Of a DNA stretch of 64,000 bases, positions 58,594-64,000 are shown in pieces (the stretch's first letter is position 1; every line of letters begins with the position of its first letter). The stretch spans positions 62,001-126,000 of the forward strand of contig CAIPOI010000006.1 of the NCBI GenBank assembly GCA_903866625.1, read 5' to 3'. Position numbers and translations under genes: made by a program. This DNA comes from an uncultured archaeon (GTDB taxonomy: Archaea; Nanobdellota; Nanobdellia; Pacearchaeales; GW2011-AR1). Under the pieces are notes generated by a model. That model was not told the origin of the DNA. It ran no database searches and saw only the letters and a list, made by a program, of their open reading frames with translations.

Positions 58594-58839
58594 TTAAACG
58601 TAACTTACTTGTTTTTTAGACATATAAGATCGAAGTTCTTGAATCGCTTCACCCAAACCAACACAACTAGCTCCGCCTCGATTACAAACTACTGAATGAT
58701 TATCTCCGACGCCAATAGGGCAAGAAAAATGCTTTGCTCCCGGAGTTTCATCTTTTTGAACTGTTAATTTTCCTAAAATATTATGTGCTGAACAGTAAAT
58801 TCTTACAACCAACTCCTTATCTCTTTCTTCAACTGACAT
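58594..58839 (-). CDS. Small Cys-rich protein (III)
   Basis: An 81-residue protein with Cys in IYCSAHNILGKL, FSCPIGVGDN, VVCNRGGASCVGLGEA. The C-terminal end is helical. It is followed on the same strand, ten bases later, by protein II, so they are probably cotranscribed. Confidence 0.58.
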   Translation of the reverse strand: MSVEERDKELVVRIYCSAHNILGKLTVQKDETPGAKHFSCPIGVGDNHSVVCNRGGASCVGLGEAIQELRSYMSKKQVSYV

Positions 58840-59086
58840 AGTTAAACTTATTCTAAAGTTTATTTAAAGATTATGGTGATAAAAAGAGAGTATTAAATAT
58901 ATAGGACTAGAATCATTAAAAGATAATCTGCAAAAACCTTTGGTTTTTGCCAAAAAATGGGGTTGGGGCCCCATTTTTAAATATAAACCCGAGTTTTATG
59001 CACTTAGGTGAAGTTAGTGAATATGCTAAAAAATAGAGTTAAAACTAATAAAAAAGTACTAGAAATAGTAGATCTTAGAATTAAAA
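58840..59086. other. Intergenic region with two adjacent perfect hairpins
   Basis: No gene is visible here. It carries the promoter of the minus-strand Cys-rich genes and two perfect inverted repeats side by side: GCAAAAACC/GGTTTTTGC (58930-58938 and 58942-58950, loop TTT) and AAAAATGGGG/CCCCATTTTT (58953-58962 and 58969-58978, loop TTGGGG). Stems of 9 and 10 bp without mismatch, both rich in A or T on the outer side, separated by two bases. Confidence 0.75.
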
Positions 59087-59254
59087 CTATCGCTTTCTTT
59101 TATTATAATTTCGGGCCAGCTTAGTGACTCCTATAACCAACACTGCTAAAGCTATAATCCAGTTGTTCAGTGTTACACCTAGGTCTAACCCTAACAAGGG
59201 TAGAACTAATAATACTCCAATAAGAGTTACTAGCCAAGCGGTTATTTTTGCCAT
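59087..59254 (-). CDS. Small two-helix membrane protein with a Shine-Dalgarno site
   Basis: A 55-residue protein read from ATG at 59254, with two hydrophobic segments (ITAWLVTLIGVLLVLPLLGL and NWIIALAVLVIGV) and a basic tail (KLARNYNKRKR). AAGGAGGTCA lies about six bases before the ATG, a strong Shine-Dalgarno site that most genes here lack, and a TATA box (CTATATAAAG, 59309-59318 on this strand) stands further up. This decides the start; a longer frame reaches 59353. Function unknown. Confidence 0.7.
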   Translation of the reverse strand: MAKITAWLVTLIGVLLVLPLLGLDLGVTLNNWIIALAVLVIGVTKLARNYNKRKR

Positions 59255-59260
59255 CTTTTT

Positions 59261-59270
59261 TGACCTCCTT
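59261..59270 (-). promoter_or_regulatory. Strong ribosome-binding site of the small membrane-protein gene
   Basis: Read on the minus strand the segment is AAGGAGGTCA, near-perfect complementarity to the 16S rRNA 3' end, about six bases before the ATG at 59254. It shows that this gene has a leader mRNA of about 30 bases, unlike the leaderless majority. Confidence 0.6.
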
Positions 59271-59430
59271 TTTGATAGTTTTTTGATAAAAAGAATAGGC
59301 AAAAGAACTATATAAAGATGGGCTACTTCTAAGAAGTTAAACAAAAATTCCAAGCGAAATTTTGGAGGTTTTGATAGAACTCTCGGGGTTGATTTGGTGA
59401 GATAGATTAAGGCTTTTAGAGTTTTTTGGG

Positions 59431-59536
59431 TGTTTAAAGCAGTTAAACAGTGTTTATCGTCGACGATTTCGGTTGTTTAAAGGTGTTTAAACAGCTGTTT
59501 ATAGTTTTATTTTTGGTGTTTAAACAGGTGTTTAAA
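59431..59536. repeat. TGTTTAAA-type repeats before the 206-residue winged-helix gene
   Basis: Eight copies of a short element around TGTTTAAACA lie upstream of the gene at 59578: 59431, 59442 (reverse), 59451, 59474, 59484 (perfect palindrome TGTTTAAACA), 59496, 59517 (perfect palindrome) and 59529, with the last ones 12 bases apart. The gene TATA box follows at 59547-59556. The same element recurs inside the gene. They look like binding sites for its product (inference). Confidence 0.85.
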
Positions 59537-59546
59537 TTGTAGAAAC

Positions 59547-59556
59547 ATTTATAAAG
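59547..59556 (+). promoter_or_regulatory. TATA box of the 206-residue winged-helix gene
   Basis: ATTTATAAAG is centred about 25 bases before the ATG at 59578, so the mRNA is probably leaderless. The upstream repeats end about ten bases before it, well placed for autoregulation. Confidence 0.55.
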
Positions 59557-59577
59557 ACGGAAAATAGCTATAATATT

Positions 59578-60198
59578 ATGTTTGGATGGATATTCAAAAA
59601 GGTAAAAAAAGAGGAATTTAATAAACACAAAGAGGCAGTTCAAACAGCCTTAAACAGTGTTAAACAGGATATGTCTAGTGTTACTAAATGGATTAAACAC
59701 CTAGATCAGCAGGATTCTGAGATAAAAAAAGAGATGAAAGAGATATTAAGAGATTTATCCTCGATAAAAAATGATATAGAAGAATTGAAAGAAAGCGCTG
59801 TTCAAGAAAAAAGCGTAGAAGAAGCTTTGGTGTTTAAACAACCAACAGGGGTTAAACATAAACAAACAGCCGTTTATGATGTTCAAACAGCTGTTCAAAC
59901 AACCGTTCAAGCAGCTTTTTTTAATAAACTTTCATTATCTGAAAAAGCAATTATTATGATTTTAGCTAATTCTGACCTAAAATTAAGCTATGAAGACCTT
60001 GGAGCTATGACTGGAAAGGATAGCACCACTATAAGAGGTCAGATAAATACTATTAGACAAAAATGCCCAGGTATTATCGAAGAACAAATAGAGAAGAATA
60101 ACAAGAAAAGGCTATATATCCCTGAAAAAATAAGAGGAATCTTACTTAGAAAGGCAAAAGTGAGGCAAAATAGGCCTAAAATAGAAGAAATAGAGTAA
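59578..60198 (+). CDS. Coiled-coil winged-helix protein with intragenic repeats (protein A)
   Basis: A 206-residue protein: a short start (MFGWIFKKVKKEEF), a coiled coil to about residue 75 (IKKEMKEILRDLSSIKNDIE), a low-complexity Gln/Thr/Val linker at about 80-120 and a winged helix from about 118 (LSLSEKAIIMILANSDLKLS, then DSTTIRGQINTIRQKCPGII) with a basic tail. The segment coding for the N-terminal part and the linker contains about ten copies of TGTTYAAACA-like repeats, e.g. 59831-59840 (palindrome) and 59881-59914 with a 12-bp period. Not a known family to me; it may be a replication or segregation DNA-binding protein (inference). Confidence 0.78.
   Translation: MFGWIFKKVKKEEFNKHKEAVQTALNSVKQDMSSVTKWIKHLDQQDSEIKKEMKEILRDLSSIKNDIEELKESAVQEKSVEEALVFKQPTGVKHKQTAVYDVQTAVQTTVQAAFFNKLSLSEKAIIMILANSDLKLSYEDLGAMTGKDSTTIRGQINTIRQKCPGIIEEQIEKNNKKRLYIPEKIRGILLRKAKVRQNRPKIEEIE
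59638..59914. repeat. TGTTYAAACA-like repeats inside the gene of protein A
   Basis: Copies at about 59638-59647, 59650-59657, 59658-59667, 59692-59700, 59831-59840 (perfect palindrome), 59851-59858, 59863-59869, 59881-59890, 59892-59901 and 59905-59914. They encode the repeated VQTA/VKQ-like residues of the linker. Spacing is 12 bases in the last block, so frame is kept. Confidence 0.8.
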
Positions 60199-60636
60199 AA
60201 ATAGAGGCCAAAACCCGAAAAGTGAGAGTTAGCTATACCTTAAAACCAGTATTTTTAAGGCAAAAACAAGGAAAATAGAGTAAAAATAGCTAAAAAAGGT
60301 GGAAAAGTGAGAGTTAGATTAAGGCTAAAAAATAAAGAAAATAATAAAGATTAATCAAAACAGAGGAATCAAGGAAAAGTTAGACTAAAAAGAGAGAGTA
60401 AAAATAAAAAAGAAGGAAAAGTCATAATCAATAAATATCACTAAGTTTAGTCATTTTAGGACTTAAAATCACTAAAAATAAGGTGAAGAGAAAAAAGAGT
60501 GTAGTCTTAGAAGTAATTATAATTCGTTACAACGAAAAACTAAGAAAACTCAAAAATTTGATAAAAAATGAGGGTTTAAGGACTTAAAATACTTAAATCT
60601 GAGGAGATTATAATAAAAAATACTAGAAAAAGAGAG
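60199..60636. other. 438-bp AT- and purine-rich gap between convergent winged-helix genes
   Basis: No gene seen. The plus strand is mostly A and G, with long runs such as AAAAAGAGAGAG and very few C. Two copies of GGAAAAGTGAGAGTTAG-like sequence lie near 60217-60232 and 60301-60318, and two of GGACTTAAAAT near 60459 and 60579. Such strongly AT-rich, strand-biased DNA is what an easily opened origin element looks like; that is inference. Confidence 0.65.
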
Positions 60637-61416
60637 TTAAAGCTCTCTAAGCTTGATAATAGTATCTAAACTTGCTATTTTCTTTAGCTCTAGAGAGATC
60701 TTAAGAAGAATCTTCTTATTATTTAGCTTATTTTTGACTATTGGAACGCCTTTATTAATAAGTCTTTGAACATAATCCCTTATAGAACTAGAAGAAAGCT
60801 TTAATTTCGCAGCAATTTGCTCATATTCTACGCCTTCAGGATAGTTTTGTTCAAGCTCATATATCGTCGAGAAAACCAGCATTTCTTGGTTAGTAATGGT
60901 CTTAAATTTAAGCCTAATCTCTTTTCGAAGAGTATCAAGAGAATTAAGGATTTCTGTAGCGTTTAAAATCTGCTCGTGAAGGTTTTTTGAGCTATTTTCA
61001 GCAGATCTTCGAGTTGTTATTGAACTCCTATTCCAGACTAAATCTGTTGGAGTATCTGTCTGTTGGTTGGTTTGTCTGTCTGTTGGAACCCCCCTATTTC
61101 CTGTGGAACTATCCAAAAACTGGGATTTTAACCCCTTTATTTCTTGTGGAACTGTTGGATTATCTGTTGGACTAATAGTATATGTGGGATTTTGAGACTC
61201 TTGTGTTGGATTATCTGTTGGACTTTTTTGAGTATTACACTCAAATTCTAACTGCATTTGCCTAAGTTTTATAGAACTTATATCTTCGGTTAGTGTAGAA
61301 AATAACTGCTTGAGCTCTAATAAATCTCTTTTTATGAAAGAAATTTCATTAGTTAAGCTAAAAATATCATTTTTTACTCTTTCAAAAGACTCTTTTATGC
61401 CTCTTTCACTAAACAT
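60637..61416 (-). CDS. Coiled-coil winged-helix protein with intragenic repeats (protein B)
   Basis: A 259-residue protein with the same layout as protein A: coiled coil at about 8-60 (RVKNDIFSLTNEISFIKRDL), a linker rich in Pro, Thr, Asn and Gln at about 62-140 (PTDNPT twice, then PTDRQTNQQTDTPTD) and a winged-helix domain from about 170 (ITNQEMLVFSTIYELEQN, then KLSSSSIRDYVQRLINKGVP). Its linker-coding DNA carries CTGTTGGA repeats, different from those of protein A. Similarity of sequence to A is limited to the pattern. Function unknown; replication or segregation is inferred. Confidence 0.78.
   Translation of the reverse strand: MFSERGIKESFERVKNDIFSLTNEISFIKRDLLELKQLFSTLTEDISSIKLRQMQLEFECNTQKSPTDNPTQESQNPTYTISPTDNPTVPQEIKGLKSQFLDSSTGNRGVPTDRQTNQQTDTPTDLVWNRSSITTRRSAENSSKNLHEQILNATEILNSLDTLRKEIRLKFKTITNQEMLVFSTIYELEQNYPEGVEYEQIAAKLKLSSSSIRDYVQRLINKGVPIVKNKLNNKKILLKISLELKKIASLDTIIKLREL
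61043..61224. repeat. CTGTTGGA repeats inside the gene of protein B
   Basis: Exact CTGTTGGA on the plus strand at 61044, 61080, 61152, 61164 and 61215, with near copies at 61060 (CTGTTGGT), 61203 (GTGTTGGA), 61101 (CTGTGGAA), 61145 and 61183. A longer block, GTTGGATTATCTGTTGGACT, occurs twice (61154 and 61205), 51 bases apart. They encode the PTDNPT-type linker. Confidence 0.85.
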
Positions 61417-61477
61417 AATTAGAATAATTTTAAAGTTTATTTAAAGATATAGGTTATAAAAAGAATATTTTGAAGTT

Positions 61478-61750
61478 TTAAGCTCTAGTTTTGGATTGGT
61501 AAACTTGATAGGCTTCAGGCGTTAGTTGCCATCTTAATCTTCGAATAAACATCTGGCCGTTTTCGTTCTTTTTTATTATTACAACTAGATTTTTTTCCTT
61601 TAGGTCAAACATAAGAGACTTGACAAATTCTTCGTCCCGAGCTATTTCCTTAGCGATTTCTGCAGTAAAAAATTGTTTGGGAAAACTATGAAATAATAAG
61701 CTTAGAATTTGCTCTGCAATCTTGTCTCTTTTCTCTTTAGAAATTTTCAT
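61478..61750 (-). CDS. Small winged-helix-like protein
   Basis: A 90-residue protein: EKRDKIAEQILSLLFHSFPK, TAEIAKEIARDEEFVKSLMF, then DLKEKNLVVIIKKNENGQMF, the order of helices and beta-wing typical of a winged helix-turn-helix of the MarR/ArsR type. It could regulate its neighbours. It lies on the same strand as protein B, 62 bases upstream of it. Confidence 0.72.
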   Translation of the reverse strand: MKISKEKRDKIAEQILSLLFHSFPKQFFTAEIAKEIARDEEFVKSLMFDLKEKNLVVIIKKNENGQMFIRRLRWQLTPEAYQVYQSKTRA

Positions 61751-61809
61751 GTTTAGTTTGTAAAACCGAATAACTTTTTAAACCTATGCCAAACTAATTT
61801 TTTGGATTT

Positions 61810-64000
61810 ATGGAAAACTATAAAAACCAAAGAACGGGTAAGCATCTGCTTCTTCATATGACAATAATAAAAAAAGCTAAAGAAAGAGAAACTAAAGATA
61901 TAGTGGCAATCCTGCATCCTCTTGTTAGAGAATGGTTTTTCTCAAGATTTAAGGACTTTAGCCTGCCGCAAAAATATGGAGTGATGAATGTTTGGGAGAG
62001 AAAAAACACACTTATCAGTGCTCCGACAGGAGGTACAAAAACCTTAACAAGTTTTCTTTCTATTATCAACTATCTAGTTATGTTGGCTGAAAAAAACGAA
62101 TTAGAAAATAAAGTCTATGCTCTTTATTGTTCTCCCCTTAAAGCATTAAGTAATGATATCCATAAAAACTTATTAGAACCCCTACAAGAGATAAATAAAC
62201 TGGCAGAACAAAAAGGGATCGAACTTCAGGAGATAAGGGTTGGTTTGAGAACAGGGGATACAGAATTAAAAGAAAGAGCAAAACAGGCTAAAAAGGTACC
62301 TCATATATTTATTACTACGCCTGAAACTTTAGCTATAATTTTAACAACCCCGAAATTCATAGAAAATCTAAAGGCAGTAGAGTTCTGTATAGTTGATGAA
62401 ATCCATGCTTTAGATAATAAAAGAGGGGTTTATCTTAGTCTGACTCTTGAAAGACTTAATGCTGTAAGTGTAATCTGGCCTGTAAAAATAGGATTGAGTG
62501 CGACTATTGAACCTCTGGAAGAGGTTGCAAAGTTTTTAGTTGGAGAAGCAAAAGAGAGAGAAGTAGAAATAGCTAATGTTCAATTCACAAAAAAGATAGA
62601 TATTGCGGTTTTAACACCTGTAGAAAATTTGGTTGAGGATAGAAATGTTAGTCATAGCATGTATTCTCTTTTGAATAGATTAATTAAAGAACATAAAACT
62701 ACGCTGATATTTACTAATACAAGGAGTGCTACTGAAAGAGTAGTAGACAATCTTAAAGAGAAATTTCCTACAGAATATGGAGAAGATATCGCTGCACATC
62801 ACTCTTCACTATTCAAGACCCATAGATTTAGCATAGAAGAAAAACTAAGAAAAGGAGAGTTGAAAGTGGTGGTCTGTTCAACTTCACTTGAATTAGGGAT
62901 AGATATTGGATTTATTGACTTAGTTATAATGCTCGGTTCTCCCAAATCAAGTGCAAGAGCAATACAAAGATTAGGAAGGGCAGGACATAAACTGCATGAA
63001 ACTATAAAGGGCAGGTTTTTAGTTATGGATAGAGATGATTTAGTTGAGTGTTGTATTATTCAAAAAGAAATTATAGAACATAAAATAAATCGAGTGCAAT
63101 TTCCAAAAAACTGTTTAGATGTTCTTAGTCAGCAGATATTTGGTATGGCTATAGCAAATAATTGGCAAGTAGACCAACTTTTAGAAACTATAAGGAAAAG
63201 TTACTGTTACAAAGATTTAACAAAAGATGACTTTTATTCGGTTTTAAGCTATCTTTCTGGAGAATATGGTTTAGAGGATAGCCATGTTTATGCAAAAATT
63301 TGGTATGATAAAGAAAAAAAAGAAATAGGTAAACGGGGGAAACTAGCAAGAGTCATATATCTCACAAATATTGGAACAATACCTGAAGAGAGTTTTGTAG
63401 CTGTAAAGCTTTCTCCAAGTGGCGAGCAGATAGGGTATATTGATGAAGGTTTTTTAGAAAGAATGAAAAAAGGGGATGTTTTTGTTTTAGGCGGGCAGAG
63501 ATATCTTTATCTTTATACAAGGGGTATGAATCTTTATGTAAAGGCAGGAGTAGACAGGGCACCAACAATCCCTAGTTGGTTTTCTGAAATGTTACCTCTT
63601 AGTTTTGATTCTGCTTTAGAAATGAATAGGTTTAGACAGTTGATAAGAGAAAGGTTTGAAAAAAAAGAAACAGAGAGAGAAATATTAGAATTTATTTCTA
63701 AGCATTTATATGTGGATGAAAATACGGGGCGGGCAATTTATAGTTATTTCAAAGAGCAATTTAATTATTTTGAAATTCCTGACGCAAAAACCATAACTAT
63801 TGAGAGGTATAAAGCGGAAAAAAATTATATTTTAGTTAGTAGTCTGTACGGTAGAAGAGTAAATGATGCGCTTTCTAGGGCCTTAGGTTATATTATGGGT
63901 AAATATGGTAATAGAGATGTTGAAATGGGTATAAGTGATAATGGTTTTTATTTTGCAGGAGAATCTTTAGATATAGAAAAAGCATTTAAAGAATTAAAAG
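61810..64000 (+). CDS. lhr: Lhr-type ATP-dependent helicase (5' part)
   Basis: A reading frame from ATG at 61810 runs to the window end (about 730 codons seen; Lhr proteins are 850 residues or more). Helicase motifs: APTGGTKT near residue 71 (motif I), SPLKALSNDI (Ia), TTPETL (Ib), DEIHAL near 196 (II), LSATI (III), FTNTRSATE (IV), STSLELGIDIG (V) and QRLGRAGH (VI). The following part fits the Lhr core. Lhr unwinds DNA and DNA-RNA forks in repair. Motif I lacks the usual Gly before Lys (TGSGKT here TGGTKT). Confidence 0.92.
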   Translation, partial: MENYKNQRTGKHLLLHMTIIKKAKERETKDIVAILHPLVREWFFSRFKDFSLPQKYGVMNVWERKNTLISAPTGGTKTLTSFLSIINYLVMLAEKNELENKVYALYCSPLKALSNDIHKNLLEPLQEINKLAEQKGIELQEIRVGLRTGDTELKERAKQAKKVPHIFITTPETLAIILTTPKFIENLKAVEFCIVDEIHALDNKRGVYLSLTLERLNAVSVIWPVKIGLSATIEPLEEVAKFLVGEAKEREVEIANVQFTKKIDIAVLTPVENLVEDRNVSHSMYSLLNRLIKEHKTTLIFTNTRSATERVVDNLKEKFPTEYGEDIAAHHSSLFKTHRFSIEEKLRKGELKVVVCSTSLELGIDIGFIDLVIMLGSPKSSARAIQRLGRAGHKLHETIKGRFLVMDRDDLVECCIIQKEIIEHKINRVQFPKNCLDVLSQQIFGMAIANNWQVDQLLETIRKSYCYKDLTKDDFYSVLSYLSGEYGLEDSHVYAKIWYDKEKKEIGKRGKLARVIYLTNIGTIPEESFVAVKLSPSGEQIGYIDEGFLERMKKGDVFVLGGQRYLYLYTRGMNLYVKAGVDRAPTIPSWFSEMLPLSFDSALEMNRFRQLIRERFEKKETEREILEFISKHLYVDENTGRAIYSYFKEQFNYFEIPDAKTITIERYKAEKNYILVSSLYGRRVNDALSRALGYIMGKYGNRDVEMGISDNGFYFAGESLDIEKAFKELK

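Noticed and set aside
59443-59643. 66-residue minus-strand frame
   Set aside because: It is made of the reverse of the TGTTTAAA repeats and lies over the promoter and start of the winged-helix gene.
59431-59914. CRISPR array
   Set aside because: The repeats are short, variable and run through a coding frame, with no regular spacers and no cas genes (the Cas4-like nuclease is 9 kb away and alone).

Overview
The window is AT-rich and archaeal. It encodes SecY, SecD/SecF without SecA, prefoldin alpha, eL21, eL18, archaeal-type uS13-uS4-uS11-RpoD and uL13-uS9 groups, Rpb4 and Rpb10 subunits, an AglB oligosaccharyltransferase and a tRNA gene with an intron after position 37. Genes are tightly packed, and many starts lie about 25 bases after a TATA box, which fits leaderless mRNAs. 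Base composition, the many short orphan genes and the ribose-1,5-bisphosphate isomerase suggest a small-genome DPANN archaeon of the Pacearchaeota/Woesearchaeota type. That placement is inference. Superoxide reductase and the radical SAM enzymes point to an anaerobe.

Layout. 0-8 kb: end of secY, an EMC3-like insertase, prefoldin alpha with a Cys/His tail, a double Lrp-type regulator, four linked unknown genes, an R15P isomerase and a SpoIIM-like membrane protein. 8.2-25.3 kb: a long glycan and cell-surface cluster with a small zinc ribbon, AglB, a GPT-type dolichyl-phosphate GlcNAc-phosphate transferase, UDP-GlcNAc 2-epimerase, two radical SAM/SPASM enzymes, three glycosyltransferases, ATP-grasp, PHP and NodB enzymes, two methyltransferases, an HprK-like P-loop protein and a Wzx-type flippase. 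25.3-30.4 kb: SecD/SecF, three tRNAs, an HNH protein, a tandem 90-bp repeat touching a tRNA-Leu gene, LeuA and a lone 5S rRNA. 31.4-37.1 kb: the transcription and translation block. 37-49.6 kb: housekeeping and stress genes (ASCH, GNAT, endonuclease IV, superoxide reductase, TspO) mixed with many orphans and a nucleotidyltransferase/small-protein pair.

49.6-54.4 kb is a defence island: a Cas4/RecB-like nuclease, a three-part protein (nuclease-like fold, DGQHR, HEPN-like Rx4H) and a HaeIII-type restriction-modification pair. At 54.5-54.8 kb an AbrB-like gene and a divergent membrane-protein gene share a promoter region holding three GGTACC-centred sites.

56.9-61.8 kb is the most unusual part. 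It holds a XerA recombinase, three small Cys-rich proteins, two perfect hairpins side by side and two convergent genes of like architecture (coiled coil, linker, winged helix). Each of the two carries its own family of short DNA repeats inside the linker-coding segment (TGTTYAAACA in one, CTGTTGGA in the other), and a 438-bp very AT-rich, purine-rich gap separates their 3' ends. This resembles an origin or centromere encoded inside its own binding protein, as in phage lambda gene O, and is the best candidate for an undescribed system. The window ends inside an Lhr-type helicase gene.
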